Source: an uncultured Flavobacteriaceae bacterium
GTDB taxonomy: Bacteria > Bacteroidota > Bacteroidia > Flavobacteriales > Flavobacteriaceae
Reading direction: 5' to 3'
Length of the DNA: 58,076 nt
Assembly (NCBI GenBank): GCA_913062575.1
Contig: CAJXVT010000010.1
Coordinates: 1-58,076, forward strand
Shown here: positions 45,342 to 52,959 of the stretch, piece after piece
Layout: every line of letters starts with the position of its first letter
Position numbering within the stretch: the first letter of the stretch is position 1
The notes under the pieces: model-generated
Database searches by the model: none
Told to the model about the DNA's origin: nothing
What the model saw: only the letters and a program-made list of their open reading frames with translations
Made by a program: the position numbers and the translations under genes

Positions 45342-45830
45342 CTACGATACTAAAAAACGATTATGCCAACTTTGGCTTGCAGGCACTTCCCACTCTGATT
45401 CTATTGCTGCTTTTGTTTGCACCATATTATTAAAAACGATGGTTTCTTTGGTGATTTTTTGCTCTTTTGCAAATTTTTGAAAATCTGAAAGCTTTACAAT
45501 ATTGATATTGTCTCCATCTTTAAAAGAGACATTCATTTTATTCATCAAATCAATTTTTAATTCGCTTTCTAATTGCTGCACAAAACGAACTGATGCATCT
45601 ATAGAGCACCCTGAAACGTTATTAAAACTTTCATCAACAGCAATAACCAAGAACTGATTGTATTTCATGGTAAACGATCCTTTTAAATTATCGCCATGAC
45701 GTGTCCATTGTTCAATAAAATCAATTGCTTTATCAGAAATAATTGCTATTTCTTGCGCTGTAAAAACCCTCTCGGCTTGGTAGATCCAAACTCTAGAGTT
45801 ATCGGGTAAATTTTTATATTCTGTAAACAT
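45342..45830 (-). CDS. Small cytoplasmic protein, flavobacterial family of unknown function
   Basis: A 162-residue protein starting FTEYKNLPDNSRVWIYQAERVFT. Relatives are sometimes labelled ABC transporter ATPase, but there is no Walker A, signature or Walker B motif here, so I do not accept that name. Recognisable features are a cysteine in the middle (NVSGCSIDASVRFVQQLE) and a conserved C-terminus (WEVPASQSWHNRFLVS). It lies 1 nt before the GH3 start on the same strand, so the two are co-transcribed. Function unknown. Confidence 0.7.
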   Translation of the reverse strand: MFTEYKNLPDNSRVWIYQAERVFTAQEIAIISDKAIDFIEQWTRHGDNLKGSFTMKYNQFLVIAVDESFNNVSGCSIDASVRFVQQLESELKIDLMNKMNVSFKDGDNINIVKLSDFQKFAKEQKITKETIVFNNMVQTKAAIESEWEVPASQSWHNRFLVS

Positions 45831-45858
45831 AATTTCTGATGTTTAATTGTGTATTAAT

Positions 45859-46743
45859 TTAATTCGTTAAAGTTAAAGAAATTGCCGGAGCAAATTTCTT
45901 AAAGCTACTAATTTGATTTAAAGCTGACATGCTCCATAATCCTTTTATATAATAATAGGTTCTGTCTTTTGGCTTTTTATAATTATATTTTGTAAAACCA
46001 ATAACCGGTGCATAAAACACTTCGTTTTCAGATGCTGATTGTTTCTTGCCATATTCGTTGAACGGAATAAACAATTTTTCGAATGCAATAAACAAACCAT
46101 TCGTTGGCATTTCTATATCATAATTAGATAAATCTACTTCAACTTTTAATTGACCCTCTGTAATTATTACTGGCACATTTACATTTAAAATATCATCTTT
46201 AGGTAAACCTGTTTTATCATCTCTATTAAAAACACGAACTCTAAATTTTGATTTTTTATTGTGTCGTTTCGAAAAATAAATGGTAGCCTTAGAAACATAG
46301 GATCTATACTTGTTTTTTTTATCCTTTGGAAAATATTTCGCCATCATTCGCATTCCAACACTATGTATTCCATGAACTTTCTTTTTTACCTTGTCTTGTA
46401 AAAAAGTTCTATTTACTCTTTTAGTTAATACAACTTCTTCTAAAATATTTAGTTTTGGTTGCAGTAATAAGGTTGAGTTACTTAAATCGATTGCTTCTAC
46501 AATGGTGTCTTTATAATTTAAACAAGAGATATGTACTTTAGTATAGGTATATTTCTGTTGAACATACATGGCAAAAGTTCCTTCTGTTGTTGTTGAGATA
46601 CCTTTATTGCTATTTAAAAAACTAATGTTTGCATATACAACTGGTTTTTTTGTTTTTGCGTCCAACAGCGTTCCTTTAAATAGCACTTGCTGACTAAAAG
46701 CTTGTATCGTTACAAACAGAAAAAGGAATATACTTTTTTTCAT
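45859..46743 (-). CDS. Exported protein with a carboxypeptidase-like regulatory domain
   Basis: A 294-residue protein with a signal peptide (SIFLFLFVTIQAFSQ) and a CarboxypepD_reg-like beta-sandwich at 20-100 (FKGTLLDAKTKKPVVYANISFLN, GISTTTEGTFAM). The C-terminal ~190 residues are a further beta-rich domain with many basic and aromatic residues (KFRVRVFNRDDKTGLPKDDI), with no recognised catalytic motif. Such modules occur at the N-terminus of TonB-dependent receptors and in stand-alone surface proteins. Role unknown. It lies 28 nt upstream of the 45342-45830 gene, so probably in the same operon. Confidence 0.78.
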   Translation of the reverse strand: MKKSIFLFLFVTIQAFSQQVLFKGTLLDAKTKKPVVYANISFLNSNKGISTTTEGTFAMYVQQKYTYTKVHISCLNYKDTIVEAIDLSNSTLLLQPKLNILEEVVLTKRVNRTFLQDKVKKKVHGIHSVGMRMMAKYFPKDKKNKYRSYVSKATIYFSKRHNKKSKFRVRVFNRDDKTGLPKDDILNVNVPVIITEGQLKVEVDLSNYDIEMPTNGLFIAFEKLFIPFNEYGKKQSASENEVFYAPVIGFTKYNYKKPKDRTYYYIKGLWSMSALNQISSFKKFAPAISLTLTN

Positions 46744-46802
46744 TTTTTAATTAGTTCCAAACCACAACTCACTGACTAAAAGGCGTTCAATCTACTAAGC
46801 AG

Positions 46803-47630
46803 TTATCTTAGATTAAATTTTTGCTGTAATGCATCTAACTTCTCTTTATCTGTCATTTTATTTTTAGGAGCAGACATACGTTCTTTAATTTCTCGCAATA
46901 CCTTTTTGGTAAATAGCGGAAAATCTGCATTTTGCATCCAGTTATTATATCCTGGGTTTTCTTTAAACACCTCTTCTACCGTTCTGTTTTTATATTTTCC
47001 AAAAGAAAAAACTTCTTGATCATCATCATTCATTAAAATAAAACCAGCAAAATCTGCTCTTTTTCCATGTGTTGAAAATTCGCTTAATACATCAACTGTA
47101 TTCCCAATATCGTCGTACTTCTCTATTTGCGCTAATAAAATTTCGTAAGTTGCATTGGTATCTGCTTCTGCACCATGTGCTCCTTCTAATTCTTTTCCGC
47201 AGTAAAATTGATATCCAGCACTTAATGTTCTCTGTTCTTTTTTATGAAAAATCACCTGAACATCAATTGCTTTTCTATCATTCATATCAAAATCTATTCC
47301 AGCACGCATTAATTCTTCTGCTAACAACGGAATATCAAAACGATTGGAGTTGAATCCGGCTAAATCACAACCAGCAATCAACTCACTTACTTGTGATGCT
47401 AACTCATTAAATGTTGGTTCTGTAACTACTTGCTCATTTGTAATTCCATGAATATCTGACGAGTCTTTTGGAATCTCCATTTCTGGATTTACCAACCAGG
47501 TTTTACTTTCTTTATTTCCGTTTGGAAACACTTTTAAAATTGAGATCTCTACAATTCTATCTGTTCCAATATTTACACCTGTTGTTTCTAAATCGAAAAA
47601 TACAATAGGCTTTTCTAAATTTAATTTCAT
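46803..47630 (-). CDS. DEDDh 3'-5' exonuclease (DNA polymerase III epsilon-like)
   Basis: A 275-residue nuclease. Residues 1-170 are the RNase T/epsilon fold with FFDLETTGV (DxE motif at 12-14), ITNEQV and GFNSNRFDIPLLAEEL (Asp), and HGAEADTNAT (His-x4-Asp, the DEDDh signature, about 150-159). A C-terminal domain (about 200-250; FSFGKYKNRTVEEVFKENPGYNNWM) matches the small module found in exodeoxyribonuclease X-like and Holliday-junction-associated proteins. It is a proofreading or repair nuclease rather than a subunit in the pol III operon. Separate transcription unit, divergent from the flavodoxin-like gene. Confidence 0.9.
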   Translation of the reverse strand: MKLNLEKPIVFFDLETTGVNIGTDRIVEISILKVFPNGNKESKTWLVNPEMEIPKDSSDIHGITNEQVVTEPTFNELASQVSELIAGCDLAGFNSNRFDIPLLAEELMRAGIDFDMNDRKAIDVQVIFHKKEQRTLSAGYQFYCGKELEGAHGAEADTNATYEILLAQIEKYDDIGNTVDVLSEFSTHGKRADFAGFILMNDDDQEVFSFGKYKNRTVEEVFKENPGYNNWMQNADFPLFTKKVLREIKERMSAPKNKMTDKEKLDALQQKFNLR

Positions 47631-47791
47631 CTTTTCTAACTTTCTTTCCTTAAAATCTATCTTAGGTTAAAGGTAGATAAATCTGATTAATTTTCTATCA
47701 ATTTTAACTGTAGACTTATCATTTATTTTGATGACTTTTTAACTTTAATGGTTCAGTTTATGTACACCTTTATCATCTTAAAATAAAAAAA

Positions 47792-48295
47792 ATGAATACA
47801 ACAGTAATTATACAAGCAAGCGCAAGAAGTAACGGAGATACAAACACAATTGTAAACGAATTAAACAAGCACAACAACTTTGATGTTATCGATTTAAAAA
47901 CCAAAAACATTGGTCATTTTGAATATGATTTTGCAAATGCTAATGACGACTTTTTACCATTGATGGAAGAAATTATAGCTAAATACGACACGATTGTTTT
48001 TGCAACACCCGTGTATTGGTACAATATGAGCGGAATTTTAAAAGCTTTTTTTGATCGCCTTTCAGATTTGTTACACTACAAAAAAGAACTAGGAAGACAA
48101 TTGCGTGGAAAAAGTATGGCCATGATAAGCAATAACAATTACGACGACTTAAAAGATGGTTTTTCTATGCCATTTAGAGAATCTGCTAATTATTTAGGAA
48201 TGACTTATTTAGGAGATATACATACTTGGGTAGAAAACGATGAAATTCCGGATCTCGCAAAAGCAAGAATTGATAGGATTAGAGAATTGATTTAG
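47792..48295 (+). CDS. Flavodoxin-like NAD(P)H-dependent oxidoreductase
   Basis: A 167-residue flavodoxin-fold protein. The FMN phosphate loop is ASARSNGDTNTIV (residues 9-21) and the second flavin loop is FATPVYWYNMSGILKAFFDRL (about 70-90), which is diagnostic of the NADPH-dependent FMN reductase group. Substrate unknown. It begins after a 161-nt divergent gap. Confidence 0.88.
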   Translation: MNTTVIIQASARSNGDTNTIVNELNKHNNFDVIDLKTKNIGHFEYDFANANDDFLPLMEEIIAKYDTIVFATPVYWYNMSGILKAFFDRLSDLLHYKKELGRQLRGKSMAMISNNNYDDLKDGFSMPFRESANYLGMTYLGDIHTWVENDEIPDLAKARIDRIRELI

Positions 48296-48329
48296 TTTCT
48301 TATTATTCTCTATTTCAACTTTGTTTTTA

Positions 48330-48337
48330 TAACTTTG
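48330..48337 (+). promoter_or_regulatory. -7 element of the TPR protein gene
   Basis: TAACTTTG, exact TAnnTTTG, 42 nt upstream of the 48379 start; TTTC lies near the -33 position. Confidence 0.5.
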
Positions 48338-48378
48338 AATTTAAGTTCAAGAACTTAATCAACTATAAAAACTACCTA

Positions 48379-49380
48379 ATGAAAAAAGTATTCTTATTAA
48401 TTTTCACTCTTTTTCTAATATCAAATTCCTATTCGCAATCTTATATTGAGGTAATAAGAGCATCTAGTTATTACTCAAATGCAGTAATTAACTATACAGA
48501 AGGAAATTATAAAAGTGCGTTGACTAATTTAGACCTAGCAGAAAAAAATTTAAAAGGAAAAACAAATAGAGATTTAGAATATTTAAAAATAATGTCTAAT
48601 TATCAATTAAATAAATATAAACAAGCTTATGATTTAGCCAAGGTCTATTTTGAAAAAGGGTTTATTGAAAGAAGAAAATCATTTAGAAATGTGATATCGT
48701 ATGACAAGAAGAACTTTATTGACTATGACGAAGAACTAACCGCTATTTTTGTGAATTTAGAGGAAAAATCGAAATTAAGAGAGCCTACTAATATCGATGC
48801 TCTTATTGAAAATATAGCAGCAAAAATCGCATCTAAAAAAGTAACATTTAAAAGCTACATCAATACTGCATTGTTATCAAATGTAACTGAGAAAATAGAT
48901 TATTGTTTACGAGAGACCTCTAAAGGTGTTTTAAAAAGAGTGTATGAAAATAATTATCTAAACTTAAAAATGTCATCAACCAGTAAAAAATATTCGTATG
49001 ATTATTCTGGTGCAATTAGCGGAAAAGCAATTAATACTTCAAATTACAAAATAAACGTTACGTTTACACCAACAAAGACCGAATTAAATACAAATTCTTA
49101 CAATTATGGCTACAAACAAAATGATGTCAAGTATTTAAAGGGAAAAATAACGTTTAAAGAAACAGCTTATAAATGCTATTCATTAACCGCTCCAGAACAT
49201 GAAAAATCCTTTTTCTCCAACTATCTAATTAAAAAGTTTCAAAACAAGAATTTTACTAAGAGAGGATATAAAACGAAAGTATATAAAATCACTTTTACAG
49301 AAAAAGAAAAAACACTTTTAAAACAAGATAATAACTTCACAAAACTAAATGTAGTGTTAAGAGCAAAAGGTCTTTTATAA
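48379..49380 (+). CDS. Exported TPR-like protein of unknown function
   Basis: A 333-residue protein with signal peptide (VFLLIFTLFLISNSYSQ) and two or three TPR-like helix pairs in residues 20-100 (NAVINYTEGNYKSALTNLDLAEKN, YLKIMSNYQLNKYKQAYDLAK). The rest (about 150-333) is a beta-rich domain without a recognised family; it repeats KTYxKKFxNKNF-like strands near the end. I cannot assign a function. It ends at a terminator-like hairpin. Confidence 0.7.
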   Translation: MKKVFLLIFTLFLISNSYSQSYIEVIRASSYYSNAVINYTEGNYKSALTNLDLAEKNLKGKTNRDLEYLKIMSNYQLNKYKQAYDLAKVYFEKGFIERRKSFRNVISYDKKNFIDYDEELTAIFVNLEEKSKLREPTNIDALIENIAAKIASKKVTFKSYINTALLSNVTEKIDYCLRETSKGVLKRVYENNYLNLKMSSTSKKYSYDYSGAISGKAINTSNYKINVTFTPTKTELNTNSYNYGYKQNDVKYLKGKITFKETAYKCYSLTAPEHEKSFFSNYLIKKFQNKNFTKRGYKTKVYKITFTEKEKTLLKQDNNFTKLNVVLRAKGLL

Positions 49381-49390
49381 AAATCGAATT

Positions 49391-49429
49391 GATACTTTTA
49401 GAAACCTACCATCAGCTTAAAAGTATTTT
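49391..49429 (+). terminator. Terminator after the TPR protein gene
   Basis: ATACTTTTA (49392-49400) and TAAAAGTAT (49418-49426) form a 9-bp AU-rich stem around a 17-nt loop, followed by TTTTG. It lies 11 nt past the stop codon. Confidence 0.55.
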
Positions 49430-49445
49430 GATACCTTAGCCAGTA

Positions 49446-50441
49446 ATGGTAAAAAATATTCTTGTAATTGGCGGGTTTGGATTTATAGGACATCATATTG
49501 TTCATGAATTACAAGAACAACAATTCTCTGTTACGATTGGAAGCAGATCTAAAACCACTTCTAACAACGCTACAACTCCAGTTGTGAAAATTGATTTACA
49601 ACAAATGTCAGACAAAGAAATTGAACATATCATTTCTAGTTTTGACTTTATTATTTTTGCTGGCGGAGCCGATGACAGGAAGCTCACAAAAGAACTCGCT
49701 ATTACTTTCTTTTATAACGAAAATGTAATTCCCTGTGTTCGATTGGCTGCAATTTCGAAGAATTTAAAAGTCAAGAAAATCATTATTTTAGGATCATACT
49801 TTACACATTTTCATCGACTGCATCCAGAATGGAAAATGGAAGAATATCACCCTTATGTACAAAGCAGAGTGTTACAACATGAAGAATCAGTAGCTGCTTC
49901 TGAAGGCAAAACAGACATCATCATCTTAGAAATACCCTATGTTTTTGGTTCTGTTCCTGAAAAAACTCCGTTGTGGAAACCATTAATTAAGTACATTAAA
50001 AAAATGCCTATTGTATTCTACACAAAAGGTGGAACGAACATCGTTTCTGTAACACAAGTTGCTAGCGCAACAGTTGGCGCGATCAACAATTTGAATAGTC
50101 ATCAACAACTAATTATTGGAAATCAAAATGTGACTTGGAAAGAACTAATTGGAATGATTTCTACAGCACTTGGCAAAAAAAGAATTGTGATCTCCATTCC
50201 AACTAGTATTGTAAAAGTGGTTGCTTATTTAACCAATATCTATTTTAAAATCTTAAAAAAACAATCTGGTTTAGATGTGTATCATTTTATCAAAACTCAA
50301 ACTTCTTTCACCTATTTAGATATTGAAGAGTCAATGCAGCTATTGAATTATAAAAAAGTAGAGATGCAAGCATCTATTACCGAAACCGTGAAGGCTTGTG
50401 ATTTTCAGAAATTGAAACAAAATTCAATATCACTAAATTAG
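49446..50441 (+). CDS. NAD-dependent epimerase/dehydratase-like protein (extended SDR)
   Basis: A 331-residue Rossmann-fold protein. The N-terminal NAD motif is GGFGFIGHHIV (residues 9-19, GxxGxxG). The family's YxxxK is not obvious (the expected region reads YHPYVQSRVLQHEESV), so it may be an atypical SDR similar to NAD(P)-binding reductases without classical chemistry. Substrate unknown. It begins 65 nt after the TPR gene and is followed by the symporter gene after a 63-nt gap. Confidence 0.78.
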   Translation: MVKNILVIGGFGFIGHHIVHELQEQQFSVTIGSRSKTTSNNATTPVVKIDLQQMSDKEIEHIISSFDFIIFAGGADDRKLTKELAITFFYNENVIPCVRLAAISKNLKVKKIIILGSYFTHFHRLHPEWKMEEYHPYVQSRVLQHEESVAASEGKTDIIILEIPYVFGSVPEKTPLWKPLIKYIKKMPIVFYTKGGTNIVSVTQVASATVGAINNLNSHQQLIIGNQNVTWKELIGMISTALGKKRIVISIPTSIVKVVAYLTNIYFKILKKQSGLDVYHFIKTQTSFTYLDIEESMQLLNYKKVEMQASITETVKACDFQKLKQNSISLN

Positions 50442-50504
50442 TTTTATAACTCAAAGACTATTAATTTATTATTCTATCTTTAGAAAATCAACTAAACAAA
50501 ACTT

Positions 50505-51998
50505 ATGATTACAAAAATTATCGTCCTAGCAATTTACGTCGGAATTCTATTTTTAATTGGAATTTTAGCTTCTCGCAGAGTAAAAAGTATGAGTGATTTT
50601 TATCTAGGAGGAAAAAAAATGGGCTTCTGGGCTGTTGCTTTTTCTGCTAGAGCAACTGGAGAATCTGGTTGGTTATTAATCGGACTAACAGGAATGGGAG
50701 CCATAGCAGGATATTCTGGGTATTGGGTTGTTGCGGGTGAATTGCTTGGTGTATTTCTATCCTGGCAATTTATGGCCAAGAAGTTCAAAATACGTTCAGA
50801 TAAGTACCAATCCATCACAATTCCCGATTACCTTCAAAGTCATTTTAAATCCTCTACAAATAACCTTCGAATCATCTCCGCTTCTGTCTTGGTTGTTTTT
50901 GTTGTTATTTATGTGGCTTCACAAATGGACGTAACAGGCATTGCGTTTGAATCGATGCTTGGTATTGATTATCGAATTGGGGTCCTTGTTGGTTTTAGTA
51001 TTGTACTAATTTATATTTTTATTGGAGGCTTTGTCGCAGCAGTTTGGTCTGATATGTTTCAAGGAATTCTGATGTTTTTCGGATTGGTTTTACTTCCAAT
51101 TGTGGTGTGGTTTTCTATGGATCATGGAGCTGGAATTACCGAAGGATTGAATGCTATTGACCCTACGCTTACACAAATAATGGGAAGAAGTGATGATGGT
51201 TGGATGAATTTATTTACCATTCTTGGCTTCTCTATGATTGGCTTAGGCTTCTTAGGGTCGCCACAGGTATATGTTCGTTTTATGTCGATTAAAAGTGAAC
51301 ACGAAATTGACAAAGGAAAATGGGTCGCCTTATTATTTACGCTCTTAACAGATGCTGCAGCCGTAACCATTGGTATTCTAGCAAGAATTTATTTTACTTC
51401 TGAAGGACAAGATCCTGAAGTTGTTCTAGGAACAGGGGGTGAAGATGTATTGAGTATGATTACCAATGAATTCTTACCTACTATTCTAGTAGCCATTTTT
51501 ATTGCCATAGTGCTTTCTGCAATTATGTCAACAATAGATTCTTTGTTGATTCTTGCCTCTAGTGCTATTACACGTGACTTTTATCAGAAGATTTTTAGAC
51601 CCGATTTAAAAGATGAAGACCTAACAAAACTTTCGAGAATTGTAACGGTTGCCATGGCAATGGTAGCACTCGGAATCGCTGTTTTACTATACAATCTCTA
51701 CCCTGACAGGCAAATTTTCTGGATTATGATTTTTGGATGGTCCGGAATTGCCGCCACGTTTTGTCCCGTTATAATCCTTTCTCTTTTTTGGAAAGGCTAT
51801 ACAGAAAAAGGTGCAATTGCTTCTATGATTACCGGATTTGCATCTGTGATATTGGCAAAATTTGTACTCGCTAATTTGGAAGGAATAGGCCCTTATTTTG
51901 TAGAATTAGATGTCTTGGCACCTTCTTTTGCCTTGGCAATGTTAGTAGGCTATATTGTTTCAAAAATGTTTCCAAATAAAACGGCTCAAGAAAACTGA
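50505..51998 (+). CDS. Sodium:solute symporter (SSS family)
   Basis: A 497-residue membrane protein with 12-13 helices and the LeuT-type core of the SSS family. Marks are DFYLGGKKMGFWAVAFSARATGESGWLLIG at 31-60 (split here as DFYLGGKKMGFWAVAF and SARATGESGWLLIGLT), GFVAAVWSDMFQGILMF around 177-193 and VLSAIMSTIDSLLILASSAITRD around 338-360 (the Na2-site helix). It most resembles the proline/pantothenate-type carriers (PutP/PanF), but the substrate is unproven. The -7-like box TATCTTTA lies at about 50474. Last gene before the accessory tail. Confidence 0.9.
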   Translation: MITKIIVLAIYVGILFLIGILASRRVKSMSDFYLGGKKMGFWAVAFSARATGESGWLLIGLTGMGAIAGYSGYWVVAGELLGVFLSWQFMAKKFKIRSDKYQSITIPDYLQSHFKSSTNNLRIISASVLVVFVVIYVASQMDVTGIAFESMLGIDYRIGVLVGFSIVLIYIFIGGFVAAVWSDMFQGILMFFGLVLLPIVVWFSMDHGAGITEGLNAIDPTLTQIMGRSDDGWMNLFTILGFSMIGLGFLGSPQVYVRFMSIKSEHEIDKGKWVALLFTLLTDAAAVTIGILARIYFTSEGQDPEVVLGTGGEDVLSMITNEFLPTILVAIFIAIVLSAIMSTIDSLLILASSAITRDFYQKIFRPDLKDEDLTKLSRIVTVAMAMVALGIAVLLYNLYPDRQIFWIMIFGWSGIAATFCPVIILSLFWKGYTEKGAIASMITGFASVILAKFVLANLEGIGPYFVELDVLAPSFALAMLVGYIVSKMFPNKTAQEN

Positions 51999-52081
51999 GA
52001 ACAAAAACTAACGTTATATGGTATAAATCGGGATAATATCATAAAGCGTATACATATAAATAGTTGTATGCAAGTTTAAAA

Positions 52082-52441
52082 ATGACACGAATAAAAACTG
52101 GAACCATAACTTTAATTGTTGGAATAATACTCCGGCAATTCGGACTTTTCACTCGATTTAATTATCTGACTGCAAAAATTGATATTTGGAGAGATTCACC
52201 AAGAATCGCGTCTTATGGATTACCCTATCCTTGCGGAGTTCCATGTATTGGACTTAAAGAAAAATATGGATTTCACGAATCCAATATTGGTTGCCTAATT
52301 ACTGGACCTCAAATACGCGGAATTAACGCCTACAACGCTCAAATAGAAAAATATCTGAGTAAAAGAAACGGTAAAGATTGGCGGAAAAAATATCTAGCGG
52401 AATTGGATTCGCTGATTAACAATAATAATAGATTCGAATAA
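52082..52441 (+). CDS. Hypothetical protein with one N-terminal membrane segment
   Basis: A 119-residue protein from the ATG at 52082; the open frame extends upstream to 52064 but into AT-rich leader. Features: a short hydrophobic segment (GTITLIVGIILRQFGLF), two close cysteines (PYPCGVPCIGL), and a charged C-terminus (RNGKDWRKKYLAELDSL). No family is recognised. It is followed after 5 nt by a small lipoprotein gene, so the two form one unit. It begins the accessory tail of the window. Confidence 0.55.
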   Translation: MTRIKTGTITLIVGIILRQFGLFTRFNYLTAKIDIWRDSPRIASYGLPYPCGVPCIGLKEKYGFHESNIGCLITGPQIRGINAYNAQIEKYLSKRNGKDWRKKYLAELDSLINNNNRFE

Positions 52442-52446
52442 AGTAA

Positions 52447-52743
52447 ATGAAACGGAATAAATTTATTGTTTTGATGTTAGTAGTTTTTTCATTAATTAGT
52501 TGTAAAAATTACTATAATGACTCAATTCATTGGATGGACAATCTTGAAAGCGAACTGAATATTAAAGATGTTCAAAACCAACAACCAGATTACATTGAAA
52601 TTGATTGGGGAAATCCGTTAATAATAGACGACCAAAAGTGGTATATGATTTCAGAAATCAAAGGAAATAATGATATTTTGGGAATGTCACACTATTTAGT
52701 TTTTATTGAAAATAAATATCAATATAAAGAATCGAAAAAATAA
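52447..52743 (+). CDS. Small orphan lipoprotein
   Basis: A 98-residue protein with a lipoprotein signal (VLMLVVFSLISC; Cys19 as lipidation site) and a short acidic mature domain (IHWMDNLESELNIKDVQ...). Several aromatics near the end suggest a compact fold (DIEIDWGNPLIIDDQKWYMI region). No family recognised. Co-transcribed with the preceding gene. Confidence 0.5.
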   Translation: MKRNKFIVLMLVVFSLISCKNYYNDSIHWMDNLESELNIKDVQNQQPDYIEIDWGNPLIIDDQKWYMISEIKGNNDILGMSHYLVFIENKYQYKESKK

Positions 52744-52757
52744 AAACCTACGTACAG

Positions 52758-52798
52758 CATGTATAATTATTTGCAAGTGCTACTCTACTTACGAAAAT
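52758..52798. repeat. Copy 1 of the recurring accessory-region element
   Basis: Core CATGTATAATTATTTGCAAG at 52758-52777. The 41 nt from 52758 match the copy at 55053 at about 78% of positions (9 mismatches by eye). It lies 15 nt after a stop codon, in a 216-nt intergenic stretch (52744-52959). Confidence 0.6.
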
Positions 52799-52815
52799 CC
52801 TCGCAGATTTCCTAC

Positions 52816-52832
52816 CTGCCTTCGACAGGCGG
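52816..52832. repeat. GC-rich hairpin upstream of the PRMT-like gene
   Basis: CTGCCT-tcgac-AGGCGG (one U-G pair), a GC-rich island in AT-rich flanks, of the kind seen in dispersed REP-like elements. The rest of 52744-52959 shows the recurring element and an AT-rich leader but no gene. Confidence 0.5.
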
Positions 52833-52959
52833 ATTCGGTTTTTATTTGCTAAATTAGGCACCAACAAAAAACTAAAAACCTCGAAGCAAGGGAACTATCT
52901 TTAGTTCTTCTATCCAATGCATCGATATACTATGAAACTATTATCAAATTAAAATTACT

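Noticed and set aside
52009..52081. Fourth copy of the recurring element before the gene at 52082
   Set aside because: The text actaacgttatatgg...agttgtatgcaag shares short words with the others, but no continuous alignment of the core could be made.
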